Shown here: positions 56,669 to 64,000 of the stretch, piece by piece
How positions within the stretch are numbered: the first letter of the stretch is position 1
How the letters are laid out: each line of letters starts with the position of its first letter
From: Maribacter flavus
Lineage (GTDB): Bacteria > Bacteroidota > Bacteroidia > Flavobacteriales > Flavobacteriaceae
Length of the DNA stretch: 64,000 bases
Direction: 5' to 3'
Assembly: GCF_008386635.1 (NCBI RefSeq)
Contig: NZ_VUOE01000001.1
Location: forward strand, 1,798,001 to 1,862,000
Translations under genes and position numbers: made by a program
The notes under the pieces: model-generated
What the model saw: the letters and a program-made list of their open reading frames with translations, nothing else
Told to the model about the DNA's origin: nothing
Databases searched by the model: none

Positions 56669-57124
56669 ATGAAAAATTATACGCTCCCTATTAGATTCGG
56701 AATTGTAACTAGCGCCTGTCTTATCGCCTATTTTTTGATTTTGGCGCTCTTGGGCCTACACACCAATGTTTTTTATAGTCTGTTTAATATGATAATAACT
56801 GGCTTTGGTGTTTACGAAACCATTAAATACCTGAAAGTGAAGAGTCCAGAGACTTTTGGGTATAGTACCGGTTTTGTTGCCGGGCTTGTAACGGGCGGGG
56901 TCGCCACACTTATTTTTACGTTGTTTTTTGCTTTTTATTCAACAGAATTGTCTCCTGGATTTTTGGAAGAGCTTTCCACGAAATGGGCAAAGGAGTACGA
57001 AAATTTTGAGGCCATCGTTTTTTTGGTGGTCGCCACCATGGGTTTTGTTACCTCCTTGGTACTTACGCTTTCCTTTATGCAGCTTTTTAAACCCTCCAAT
57101 AACCTAAAGCAAGGAAAGGGATAA
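56669..57124 (+). CDS. DUF4199 family membrane protein
   Basis: The 151-residue product from ATG 56669 has four hydrophobic segments (near residues 8-26, 33-48, 67-88 and 113-136) and the DUF4199 features: YETIKYLKVKSPETFGYSTGFVAGLVTGGVATLIFTLFFAFY after helix 2. Members are common in Bacteroidota and of unknown function. A TTG start 18 bases upstream is possible but adds only WKNKQ. It is divergent from the M16 pair and is followed by rplU, which has its own promoter. Confidence 0.85.
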   Translation: MKNYTLPIRFGIVTSACLIAYFLILALLGLHTNVFYSLFNMIITGFGVYETIKYLKVKSPETFGYSTGFVAGLVTGGVATLIFTLFFAFYSTELSPGFLEELSTKWAKEYENFEAIVFLVVATMGFVTSLVLTLSFMQLFKPSNNLKQGKG

Positions 57125-57140
57125 AATCATTAAAAAACCC

Positions 57141-57170
57141 TTGTAGGTTACGTAATAAGCAGTATATTTG
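57141..57170 (+). promoter_or_regulatory. Promoter of rplU-rpmA
   Basis: TTG at 57141-57143 and TATATTTG at 57163-57170 (exact TAnnTTTG) are 19 bases apart, the classic Bacteroidota -33/-7 layout. The rplU ATG follows 52 bases after the -7 box. Confidence 0.72.
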
Positions 57171-57222
57171 CACCCGCCTTTGGAAAAAATCCAGTAGGTT
57201 TTAACAATACATTTTTAACGAT

Positions 57223-57894
57223 ATGTACGCAATTGTAGAGATGGCAGGGCAGCAATTTAAAGTTGCGAAAGACCAAAAAGTGTACGTTCACCGTTTACAG
57301 ACAGAAGAAGGTAAAAAGGTAACTTTTGATAATGTACTTCTTTTGGATGATGGTAAGAACGTTACCGTTGGCGCCCCAGCTATAGACGGAGCCGCTGTTG
57401 AGGCCAAAGTCATTAAGCACCTTAGAGGTGATAAAGTAATCGTTTTTCACAAGAAAAGACGTAAAGGCTACAAAAAGAAAAATGGACACAGACAATCCCT
57501 TACGGAGATTGTAATCGAATCCATCGTAGCCAAAGGTGCTAAAAAAGCCGAACCGGCCAAAAAAGAGGAGAAGCCAGCCGCTAAGCAGGAAACTCCCGTA
57601 GCCAAGTCGGTTGCATCAAAACCAAAGGCCGCCAAAGCAAAAGCAGCAACCGATGACCTTAAAAAGGTAGAAGGAATTGGACCTAAGATTGCAGAGACCT
57701 TGAATGCCGCTGGCATCACAACCTTCGCAGAACTGGCAAAGTCCACTCCGGAGAAAATTTCTGAAATCATCGCAGACGTTCGTGGTAACCACGTAACCGA
57801 TACTTGGCCAGCGCAAGCCAAATTGGCCGCTGAGGGTAAATGGGATGAGTTGAAGAAGTGGCAAGATGAATTAGATGGAGGTAAAGAATCCTGA
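57223..57894 (+). CDS. rplU: Large ribosomal subunit protein bL21 with C-terminal helix-hairpin-helix extension
   Basis: The first ~103 residues are bL21 (MYAIVEMAGQQFKVAKDQKVYVHRL to RKGYKKKNGHRQSLTEIVIESI). An Ala/Lys/Pro-rich linker (about 108-145) then leads to a helix-hairpin-helix domain (about 146-200; DDLKKVEGIGPKIAETLNAAGITTFAELAKSTPEKISEII), and the protein ends after 223 residues. The domain resembles DUF4332/RpoA-C-terminal-like repeats that bind nucleic acid. Such long bL21 proteins occur in Flavobacteriia, so this is a lineage feature, not a local fusion. rpmA follows 41 bases later. Confidence 0.96.
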   Translation: MYAIVEMAGQQFKVAKDQKVYVHRLQTEEGKKVTFDNVLLLDDGKNVTVGAPAIDGAAVEAKVIKHLRGDKVIVFHKKRRKGYKKKNGHRQSLTEIVIESIVAKGAKKAEPAKKEEKPAAKQETPVAKSVASKPKAAKAKAATDDLKKVEGIGPKIAETLNAAGITTFAELAKSTPEKISEIIADVRGNHVTDTWPAQAKLAAEGKWDELKKWQDELDGGKES

Positions 57895-57935
57895 TTCTTT
57901 ATTTTCTAAGTATAACAATATAAAACCTTAAAATT

Positions 57936-58196
57936 ATGGCACATAAAAAAGGTGTAGGTAGTTCAAAAAATGGTAGGGAATCAGAATCGAAACGTTTGGG
58001 CGTTAAGATTTTTGGTGGCCAGGCTGCTATTGCCGGTAACATCATCGTTAGACAGCGAGGTACAAAACACAATCCAGGTGAGAATGTGTATGCTGGTAAG
58101 GACCATACCTTACATGCCCGAGTAGACGGTCTTGTAAAATTCGAGAAAAAGGCGGGTGGTAAATCCTATGTTTCCATTGAGCCGTTTGAGGCTTAA
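57936..58196 (+). CDS. rpmA: Large ribosomal subunit protein bL27
   Basis: The 86-residue protein is bL27, with the N-terminal tail [24 protein letters not shown] that reaches the peptidyl-transferase centre, followed by [36 protein letters not shown]. There is no Firmicutes-type cleavable extension. It forms the usual rplU-rpmA pair and is followed by a terminator. Confidence 0.98.
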   Translation: MAHKKGVGSSKNGRESESKRLGVKIFGGQAAIAGNIIVRQRGTKHNPGENVYAGKDHTLHARVDGLVKFEKKAGGKSYVSIEPFEA

Positions 58197-58219
58197 GAAA
58201 TAGCCTTCTATAAAAAATG

Positions 58220-58246
58220 AAACCCTCACATTGTGAGGGTTTTTTT
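58220..58246 (+). terminator. Rho-independent terminator after rpmA
   Basis: AAACCCTCAC pairs with GTGAGGGTTT around a short ATT loop, followed by four more T residues. It lies about 24 bases after the rpmA stop and just before the end of the convergent nucleotidase gene. Confidence 0.92.
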
Positions 58247-58254
58247 ATGCTGTT

Positions 58255-58776
58255 CTATAATAATTTGTCCGCCACCTCTTTCCAAGAATTCACCCGTTCT
58301 ATTCCCGTGGTATGGATATTATGGGGTGATGTGAAAAGTAACGGTCTACCATCAAAGTGGGTGAGGTTATAACTTCTATCATCAATCAGAACATCTCCTT
58401 TTAATATATGTTTGTGACCGCATAAAATTCTATTCTGCCATGGAATGAAAGGGAAATGCTCATCCAGCCAATCACTTTTTTCTTCCAAGGAATTAGGGAA
58501 TTGCATGGCCGCAGAGGCAATATACACCTCATACTTTTTAGTCAGTTCGTTAAGGACCTCCCTACTGTCGGCTATCGGTTTTAAATTTCTGAAGAAACCG
58601 CGGCGTCGCGCATGGTTCCGTACACTGTCCTGATGGGCTTCGGGAACCTTATGCCAGACTTCGCTACCCATACAATGCTCCTCGGTGAGCATGGCATTGA
58701 ATTCTTCATTATAAATCTCAATATGGGCGCCATATGTATCTGCTATGACTTCGTCCATATCCACATATATCGTCAT
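58255..58776 (-). CDS. 5'(3')-deoxyribonucleotidase-like HAD phosphatase
   Basis: The 173-residue HAD protein has the nucleophile motif DMDEVIADTY with D6 and D8, the motif II region YIASAAMQFPNSLEEKSDWLDEHF, and motif III/IV DVLIDDRSYNL near 132-142. These match the NT5C family, which removes phosphate from deoxyribonucleoside monophosphates. In Bacteroidota it may trim excess dNMP; that is inference. It lies 15 bases downstream of the M20 peptidase gene on the same strand. Confidence 0.9.
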   Translation of the reverse strand: MTIYVDMDEVIADTYGAHIEIYNEEFNAMLTEEHCMGSEVWHKVPEAHQDSVRNHARRRGFFRNLKPIADSREVLNELTKKYEVYIASAAMQFPNSLEEKSDWLDEHFPFIPWQNRILCGHKHILKGDVLIDDRSYNLTHFDGRPLLFTSPHNIHTTGIERVNSWKEVADKLL

Positions 58777-58791
58777 AGAATAAAAATTATA

Positions 58792-60087
58792 TTATTTGTC
58801 CAATCCTGCTTGCGCCAATGTGATCAAGAGGGCCAGTTTTATCGATTCTTCGGATGGCTCGTCGTTCACATACCATTCGTGCAAGGAATGCGCCCCACCT
58901 CCAGATCCGCCCCTGCCGATACATACGGCCGGTATGCCCTTGGAAATGGGAATGTTGATATTGGTGGAGCCCCTGCCCAATGAGGGCGTACCCCCAAAAT
59001 ATTCGGTAGCGGCCATGCTCCTTTGAACCAAGGGGATATCAGCAGACAGTTCTCCCGAAGGCCTGTCACCAATCTTGATGAGCTCATAGGTTACTTCGCC
59101 CTGTATACTGCTGGAATTGTATTCGTTTATCGCCCTTTCTACGGATTGTTTAAAGATTTCTTCGATCTCATCCAAGTTTTTTGGGCTGATGGCCCGCATG
59201 TCCACCTCCATCCAGGATTCAAACGGTATCGAGTTGACGGAAGTCCCGCCACCAATTCTACCCACATTGAAGCTCGTCTTGGAGATATCTCCCGAAGTAT
59301 ATTCCCAAGCCGCTTTTGAAAAAATATCGATGGCCTTGCCTAGGGCGTGATGTGGATTTGCAAGTCCGAAAGCGCCCCATGAATGCCCGCCCTTTCCATT
59401 TACAAGTAGTTTATATCGTTTGGAGCCCAATCCTGCGTTACTGATCCTTCCCATACTGCCCCCATCAATGGCAATCCAGGAATCAATGTCCATGCCGGAT
59501 TCGTTGAATATGAACTTCATGCCTCGGAGATCGCCCAATCCTTCCTCACCCACCGTGCCAACAATAAGAATATCCTTATCAGTTTTGACTCCAGCTTTGT
59601 TCATTCCCTTAAGCATGGAAATAAGATTTGCCAAAGCCCTTGTATCATCCCCAATTCCCGGTGCTTTTAAGGTATCGCCAAACTTTTTAACGGTAACGTC
59701 CGTACCTTCAGGGAAAACAACATCTAAGTGGGCATCAATCCCCACGTAGCCAGATTCCCCGCTCGTACCTTTTCTAAGACCGATGACATTGCCCACCTTG
59801 TCCGTCCAGAGACTGTCCACCCCTGCTTCTTCGAGTAGTTTGGCAAAGGCGATACCCCTTTTGTCTTCCTTAAAAGGCGCTGCGAGAATTTCGGTGAGGG
59901 CAATGTGGTCCTGAGTGGTCTGCTCCCTTTGTTCCTCTATGAATTTGAATGCCGACGCAACCTTTTTATCCTTGGCAAGCCGTTCAATTTCCTTTGTAAA
60001 TTTTTTGTCGATGGAGACTGCTTCCTGGGCCCTTGAATTTTGAAGGGACCAAAAGACTATCAAGGCAACCAAAATAATTTTGTTCAT
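58792..60087 (-). CDS. M20/M25/M40 family metallopeptidase
   Basis: The 431-residue protein has a signal peptide (cleaved near SRAQEA) and the two-zinc peptidase set of the PepT-like M20 group: H in VGIDAHLDVVFPEG, the bridging D in APGIGDDTRALANL, and the catalytic EE in GTVGEEGLGDLRG. A dimerization domain lies between about 220 and 330 (NGKGGHSWGAFGLANPHHA). It should be a periplasmic di- or tripeptidase. The last ligand is H in GGGAHSLHEWYV. The downstream nucleotidase gene is likely on the same transcript. Confidence 0.93.
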   Translation of the reverse strand: MNKIILVALIVFWSLQNSRAQEAVSIDKKFTKEIERLAKDKKVASAFKFIEEQREQTTQDHIALTEILAAPFKEDKRGIAFAKLLEEAGVDSLWTDKVGNVIGLRKGTSGESGYVGIDAHLDVVFPEGTDVTVKKFGDTLKAPGIGDDTRALANLISMLKGMNKAGVKTDKDILIVGTVGEEGLGDLRGMKFIFNESGMDIDSWIAIDGGSMGRISNAGLGSKRYKLLVNGKGGHSWGAFGLANPHHALGKAIDIFSKAAWEYTSGDISKTSFNVGRIGGGTSVNSIPFESWMEVDMRAISPKNLDEIEEIFKQSVERAINEYNSSSIQGEVTYELIKIGDRPSGELSADIPLVQRSMAATEYFGGTPSLGRGSTNINIPISKGIPAVCIGRGGSGGGAHSLHEWYVNDEPSEESIKLALLITLAQAGLDK

Positions 60088-60182
60088 TAGCTTCTTTTTT
60101 TGCGTAGCACCGCTATGAGGCTTTTAGATTATGGAATGTGAATTTAACGGATAATCCAATAAAGAAAAACCATTAGGATAAA

Positions 60183-60219
60183 AAAATAAAGCCCTTATTT
60201 TTGGTAAGGGCTTTATTTT
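60183..60219. terminator. Terminator after ahcY
   Basis: AAAATAAAGCCCTTA (60183-60197) and TAAGGGCTTTATTTT (60205-60219) are perfect 15-base arms around a seven-base loop. On the minus strand it begins 14 bases after the ahcY stop. Confidence 0.93.
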
Positions 60220-60232
60220 GAAAGTATTCGGT

Positions 60233-61549
60233 TTAGTATCTGTAATAATCAGGTTTGAACGGTCCTTCTACCGTAACCCCAATATATTCGGCCTGTTCTT
60301 CATTAAGTTCCGTTAATTCGGCACCAAGGCGTTCCAAATGTAGTTTTGCAACTTTTTCGTCCAAATGCTTGGGCAGCATATACACTTGGTTTTCATAATT
60401 CTCACTATTGTTCCAAAGTTCTATTTGCGCCAAGGTCTGGTTTGTAAAGGAATTGCTCATTACAAAACTTGGGTGGCCGGTGGCACATCCTAAGTTTACC
60501 AATCTTCCTTCCGCAAGAACAATTACATCCTTGCCATTGATGGTGTATTTATCCACCTGTGGCTTGATTTCGTCCTTGGTATCGCCATAGTTTTTGTTCA
60601 ACCATGCCATATCGATTTCGTTGTCAAAGTGGCCAATGTTACAAACGATGGCTTTATCCTTCATAGCCTTAAAATGCTCCCCTCTAATGATATCCTTGTT
60701 TCCGGTGGTCGTTATAACGATATCGGAAGTACCAATCACCGTTTCCAATTTCTTCACTTCAAAACCGTCCATACACGCTTGAAGCGCACAAATAGGGTCT
60801 ATTTCCGTAACGGTAACGATAGAGCCGGCTCCTTTGAAAGAAGCAGCGGTACCTTTACCTACATCACCATAACCAGCTACGACCACCCTTTTTCCGGCGA
60901 GCATGGTATCCGTGGCCCTTCTTATGGCATCCACGGCACTTTCCCTGCAACCGTATTTGTTATCGAACTTGGATTTGGTTACGGAATCGTTCACGTTGAT
61001 AGCAGGCATGGGCAAGGTTCCCTTTTTAACTCGCTCGTACAAGCGATGTACCCCGGTAGTCGTTTCTTCGGACAAGCCTTTTATACCACTGGCCAATTCG
61101 GGATACCTGTCCAATACCATGTTGGTAAGGTCCCCACCATCGTCCAAAATCATGTTCAATGGTTTTCTGTCCTCCCCAAAGAAAAGGGTCTGTTCAATAC
61201 ACCAGTCAAATTCCTTTTCGTTCATTCCCTTCCAAGCATATACGGGAATACCGGCCTCCGCAATGGCTGCTGCAGCCTGATCCTGGGTGGAAAAAATATT
61301 ACAGGAGCTCCAGGTCACCTCTGCTCCCAAAGCAACGAGCGTTTCTATCAATACCGCCGTTTGAATGGTCATGTGCAAACAACCTGCAATACGCGCCCCT
61401 TTCAGAGGTTGCTCATTTTTGTACTCTTCACGCAAGGACATTAGACCGGGCATTTCTGCCTCGGCCAATTCAATTTCTTTTCTTCCCCAAGCTGCAAGAC
61501 TCATATCTTTTACCTTAAAAGGAACGTAGGGAATGGTTGTAGTGCTCAT
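60233..61549 (-). CDS. ahcY: Adenosylhomocysteinase
   Basis: AhcY splits S-adenosylhomocysteine to adenosine and homocysteine, clearing the product of methylation. From ATG 61549 ([25 protein letters not shown]) it has 438 residues. It shows [31 protein letters not shown], the NAD-binding [25 protein letters not shown], and ends in KPDYYRY, whose Lys and Tyr contact the cofactor of the neighbouring subunit. A frame extension to 61630 has no family support and would run to the start of the divergent gene. No SAH riboswitch is seen. Confidence 0.97.
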   Translation of the reverse strand: MSTTTIPYVPFKVKDMSLAAWGRKEIELAEAEMPGLMSLREEYKNEQPLKGARIAGCLHMTIQTAVLIETLVALGAEVTWSSCNIFSTQDQAAAAIAEAGIPVYAWKGMNEKEFDWCIEQTLFFGEDRKPLNMILDDGGDLTNMVLDRYPELASGIKGLSEETTTGVHRLYERVKKGTLPMPAINVNDSVTKSKFDNKYGCRESAVDAIRRATDTMLAGKRVVVAGYGDVGKGTAASFKGAGSIVTVTEIDPICALQACMDGFEVKKLETVIGTSDIVITTTGNKDIIRGEHFKAMKDKAIVCNIGHFDNEIDMAWLNKNYGDTKDEIKPQVDKYTINGKDVIVLAEGRLVNLGCATGHPSFVMSNSFTNQTLAQIELWNNSENYENQVYMLPKHLDEKVAKLHLERLGAELTELNEEQAEYIGVTVEGPFKPDYYRY

Positions 61550-61629
61550 ATGTTTTTTTCTTTTTACTTTCGTTAAAATGCAACTTACTTTTTTAGCAAC
61601 CTCAAAGGTACAAAATACCCGAAAATTCA

Positions 61630-62262
61630 ATGCCTCTTTACAAAACTATAACAGTAAATTTGAATACTTCCATAGCCATTTGGAAGGTAGAGGAGACGGA
61701 AGATTTTTTGGGAGCGGGAATCCAATTGACGGACCATTGTCAATCTCGATTCAATGGTATGAAATCTGAATTGCACCGAAGGGCCTTTTTAAGCATCAGG
61801 CACTTATTGGCACTTTACGGTTATGAGGACACCGATTTATATTACAACGAGTTTGGAAAACCCCATTTGAAGGACGGGAACTATATTTCCATCACCCACT
61901 CCCACCATTTTACGGCCATCATTATCAGTAAGAAAGAAGAAGTAGGAATCGATATAGAAAAGAACAGGGAAAAAATTCTCAGGATAGCGCATAAGTTTAC
62001 CCCTTTTGAGGAGTACAGGACCTTGGCGAATACCGAAGCCATCATTCGGAAATTGACCATTGTTTGGGGGGCCAAGGAATCGCTTTACAAAATTTACGGC
62101 CAACAGGGCATCAGTTTTTTACATCATATCAATGTGGCCGATTTCTCTTTTGCCCAAAACCAAACTACGGCCGAAATCCTTTACCATGGGGATGTGTCCC
62201 ATTATGACGTACACTTTTTGGAGTTCGAAGGTTTTACCCTTGTATATGCCATTAAGAAGTAA
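61630..62262 (+). CDS. 4'-phosphopantetheinyl transferase
   Basis: The 210-residue protein transfers the phosphopantetheine arm of CoA to a carrier protein. It is of the Sfp/AcpT type: NEFGKPHL at 73-80, [12 protein letters not shown] at 87-98, the magnesium ligands D108 and E110 in GIDIEKNRE, and WGAKESLYK at 146-154. One copy of this type is usual in Flavobacteriaceae and may serve fatty-acid ACP. It is divergent from ahcY, with about 80 bases between the starts. Confidence 0.94.
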   Translation: MPLYKTITVNLNTSIAIWKVEETEDFLGAGIQLTDHCQSRFNGMKSELHRRAFLSIRHLLALYGYEDTDLYYNEFGKPHLKDGNYISITHSHHFTAIIISKKEEVGIDIEKNREKILRIAHKFTPFEEYRTLANTEAIIRKLTIVWGAKESLYKIYGQQGISFLHHINVADFSFAQNQTTAEILYHGDVSHYDVHFLEFEGFTLVYAIKK

Positions 62263-62314
62263 ATGGGGTAGTTTTTGCACCTACAATCAAATATCTTTAC
62301 CAAAAACAATTTAT

Positions 62315-62575
62315 ATGGACATATCCGTAGAACTTACTTTTTCCCCATTACAGGACGATTTTGAGGAACATATCATCAATTTAATCAAAAACCTTAGAAA
62401 TTCCGGACTAGTCGTTTTGGAAAATCCCTTAAGTACGCAGGTTTTCGGACCCTATGATACCGTTATGGATGTGCTGAAGACCGAGGTAAAAATTGCCTTT
62501 GAACTCATGGACAAGGGCTTGATGTACATGAAATTGGTAAAGTCCGACAGAAGCGCCTATGAGCCCCATTTTTGA
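62315..62575 (+). CDS. Thiamine-binding protein (YkoF/MTH1187 family)
   Basis: The 86-residue protein has the ferredoxin-like YkoF/MTH1187 fold: a first strand MDISVELTFSPL, the helix DFEEHIINLIKNLRNSG, the strand-turn VVLENPLSTQVFGPYDTVMDVLKTEV and the closing helix EVKIAFELMDKGL. Family proteins bind thiamine or its precursors. It overlaps pnuC by 17 bases, which supports the idea that this PnuC-type carrier moves thiamine. A frame extension to 62060 runs inside the transferase gene and was rejected. Confidence 0.88.
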   Translation: MDISVELTFSPLQDDFEEHIINLIKNLRNSGLVVLENPLSTQVFGPYDTVMDVLKTEVKIAFELMDKGLMYMKLVKSDRSAYEPHF

Positions 62576-63191
62576 TTTTTTCCTTGGGCCCTACCGGGAT
62601 AAGGAGACCTTTATCATAGTCATTGAAGCCATTGTCTTCGTAACCGGCATTTTAAGTGTTTGGTACGCCAAGAAGGAAAATATTTGGGTGTACCCAACGG
62701 GTTTGGTCGCTACGGTCCTCACTGTGTATCTTTTATATAGGGACCGATTGCTGGGCGATATGATGATGAACTTCTATTTTTCGGTCATGAGCGTTTACGG
62801 TTGGTGGAATTGGGCCAGGACCAAGAACGATAAAAAGATTGTCCAGATTTCAAGGACCAATGCCAGGGAAAAGAGCATCGGTTTTGGACTTTTTCTGCTC
62901 ACCATGGTCGTTACCTATATCGTATATCGAATTTTTGATGTGGAGGTGGGTCCATCGAACTATATCGATATTATCACATCGGGCATTTTCTTCACTGGAA
63001 TGTGGTATATGGCACTTAAAAAACTGGAGAATTGGACGCTCTGGATTTTGGCGGATGTCATTACCGTTCCACTTTATGCCTACAGGGGTTGGGGTATGCT
63101 TTCCTTGCAATATCTTATATTTACCATCTTGGCTATCCAAGGCTATTTTGAATGGAAGAAAAGTATAGACAACAACCTTCAAGCATCCTAA
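62559..63191 (+). CDS. pnuC: PnuC-family vitamin transporter (nicotinamide riboside or thiamine)
   Basis: The 210-residue protein has about seven transmembrane helices and the PnuC signatures: LSVWYAKKENIWVYPTGLVATVLTVYLLY, YFSVMSVYGWWNW with the aromatic substrate-binding residues, and WILADVITVPLYAYRGWGMLSLQYLIF. PnuC carriers take up nicotinamide riboside or, in the PnuT branch, thiamine, driven by phosphorylation inside the cell. The upstream thiamine-binding gene favours thiamine, and the downstream NadR-like kinase favours nicotinamide riboside, so both remain open. Its ends overlap both neighbours (17 and 40 bases). Confidence 0.93.
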   Translation: MSPIFDFFLGPYRDKETFIIVIEAIVFVTGILSVWYAKKENIWVYPTGLVATVLTVYLLYRDRLLGDMMMNFYFSVMSVYGWWNWARTKNDKKIVQISRTNAREKSIGFGLFLLTMVVTYIVYRIFDVEVGPSNYIDIITSGIFFTGMWYMALKKLENWTLWILADVITVPLYAYRGWGMLSLQYLIFTILAIQGYFEWKKSIDNNLQAS

Positions 63192-63715
63192 AAGTAGTGC
63201 TTTTTGGGCCTGAATCCACTGGAAAGACGACTTTGTCCCAACAATTGGCCAAACATTATAATACGGTTTGGGTGCCGGAATATGCGCGGGAGTACCTACA
63301 GAACAAATGGGACAACGAACGTAAAAACTGTGAACCGGAAGACCTCTTGCCCATTGCTGAAGGTCAAATGCGACTAGAAAACCAACTGACCAAAAAAGCA
63401 ACTGAAATTCTTATTTGCGATACGGATCTCTTGGAAACCAAAGTATATTCAGAGGCCTATTACGTTGGGGATTGTGACCCTTTATTGGAAAAGTTTGCCT
63501 TGGAAAACACCTACGACCTTTATTTGCTCACCTATATAGATACACCATGGGAAGCGGACGACCTTAGGGACAAACCCAACGAGAGGGAACAAATGTTCGA
63601 ATATTTTAGGGCGACGTTGGAAAAGTATCATCGCAATTTTAGTATCTTAAAAGGGAATAAAAAAGAGCGCCTAAAGCGTGCAGTTGAACTCATAGATAAT
63701 TTACGCAGAAAATGA
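63152..63715 (+). CDS. NadR-like P-loop ATPase/kinase
   Basis: The 187-residue protein is the kinase domain of NadR: Walker A GPESTGKTT at 19-27, VPEYAREYLQNKWDN near 42-56, and ILICDTDLLETKVYSEAYY near 92-110. The nucleotidyltransferase domain of full-length NadR is absent. In NadR this domain phosphorylates nicotinamide riboside, which traps it after import by PnuC; here it could instead trap another vitamin. It overlaps pnuC by 40 bases and DUF4301 by four (ATGA), showing tight coupling. Confidence 0.9.
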   Translation: MEEKYRQQPSSILKVVLFGPESTGKTTLSQQLAKHYNTVWVPEYAREYLQNKWDNERKNCEPEDLLPIAEGQMRLENQLTKKATEILICDTDLLETKVYSEAYYVGDCDPLLEKFALENTYDLYLLTYIDTPWEADDLRDKPNEREQMFEYFRATLEKYHRNFSILKGNKKERLKRAVELIDNLRRK

Positions 63716-64000
63716 TAGCACTATCGGAACAGGATATGAAACAAATGGCAAACAAGGGGATTGCCAAGGAAAAAGTGGAGGACCAAATCAACACATTTAA
63801 GGAAGGAATTCCCTTTGTGGATTTGCAAAGTGCCGCCGTTGTTGGTAACGGGATTCTTCGTTTCACGGAGGGGGAAGAAAGGGAGTTGATCGATTATTAC
63901 GAATCCAATGTTAGGGACTTGGATATACTTAAGTTCGTGCCGGCCTCCGGTGCCGCCTCCAGAATGTTCAAGGCACTTTTTTCCTATTTGGACGCTTATG
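63712..64000 (+). CDS. DUF4301 family protein (partial, 3' end beyond window)
   Basis: The first 96 residues are present (MIALSEQDMKQMANKGIAKEKVEDQINTFKEGIPFVDLQSAAVVGNGILRF, then FVPASGAASRMFKALFSYLDAY) and match the N-terminus of DUF4301 proteins, which are large, resemble nucleotidyltransferases around the PASGAASRMF loop, and have no proven function. Its ATG overlaps the TGA of the NadR-like gene, so it belongs to the vitamin-uptake operon. The rest lies beyond the right edge. Confidence 0.85.
   Translation, partial: MIALSEQDMKQMANKGIAKEKVEDQINTFKEGIPFVDLQSAAVVGNGILRFTEGEERELIDYYESNVRDLDILKFVPASGAASRMFKALFSYLDAY

Noticed and set aside
60629-61444. A 271-codon plus-strand frame opposite ahcY
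   Set aside because: It is the mirror of a clearly coding ahcY frame, has no recognisable domain, and its residue make-up looks like back-translation of the real gene.
61550-61630. 27-residue N-terminal extension of AhcY
   Set aside because: It has no family support and would reach the start of the divergent gene, leaving no promoter space.
62060-62314. Upstream extension of the thiamine-binding gene
   Set aside because: The extension lies inside the phosphopantetheinyl transferase gene in another frame, and family proteins start at MDISVEL.
62263-62314. TPP riboswitch before the thiamine-binding gene
   Set aside because: Only 52 bases are available between genes, too few for the whole fold, and no THI-box-like core is visible.

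Overview
The window looks like core chromosome of a marine or gliding member of the Flavobacteriaceae (Bacteroidota). The reasons are gldD and gldE next to mutY and ssb, two TonB-dependent receptors, a DUF4270 lipoprotein, SbsA-type Ig and DUF4199 proteins, an atpD-atpC pair detached from the rest of the ATP synthase genes, a bL21 protein with a helix-hairpin-helix tail, Bacteroidota-type TAnnTTTG promoter boxes, and little sign of Shine-Dalgarno sites. I see no rRNA, tRNA, CRISPR array, insertion sequence, prophage or restriction system. Coding density is high and genes sit in short operons on both strands.

Layout. 1-5.9 kb: a response regulator cut by the left edge, an ankyrin protein, an omega-amidase, two secreted proteins, ComF and a coiled-coil membrane protein. 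5.9-12.8 kb: glyS, a TonB receptor with a small barrel protein, exonuclease III, an aldo/keto reductase with an overlapping 36-residue membrane microprotein, and a small membrane protein. 12.9-18.2 kb (minus strand): panC-panD-flippase-like-esterase-like-small protein-radA. 18.3-23.0 kb: a truncated starch-synthase-like protein, a DUF4270 lipoprotein and glmS. 23.1-30.3 kb: a TonB receptor with an SGNH-hydrolase lipoprotein, then atpD-atpC. 30.3-34.4 kb (minus): GNAT, M61 peptidase, and a GAF/PAS sensor without an ATPase domain.

34.7-42.4 kb holds biotin synthesis: bioF, a DUF2007/zinc-ribbon protein, bioD, bioA, a beta-ketoacyl synthase and bioB, all on the plus strand and interrupted by one minus-strand glycosyltransferase. 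42.6-52.5 kb: JmjC-like cupin, recX with a PepSY protein, RNase G/E, a 29-residue basic protein likely tied to ribosomes, HU, mutY-ssb-gldE-gldD, threonine dehydratase and a metallo-hydrolase. 52.5-64 kb: a lipoprotein, an M16 peptidase pair (one active, one degenerate subunit), rplU-rpmA, a deoxyribonucleotidase, an M20 peptidase, ahcY, a phosphopantetheinyl transferase, and an overlapping four-gene set: thiamine-binding-like protein, PnuC transporter, NadR-like kinase and DUF4301.

The window is mostly ordinary. The points most worth a second look are two diverged copies of an ~80-base hairpin element (38669-38749 and 42511-42593), inverted repeats just upstream of glmS and of the RNase G/E gene, the ketoacyl synthase inside the biotin cluster where no pimeloyl-forming bioC or bioH is visible, several enzyme-like proteins that have lost catalytic residues or domains, and the small genes at 12104, 14490 and 46398.
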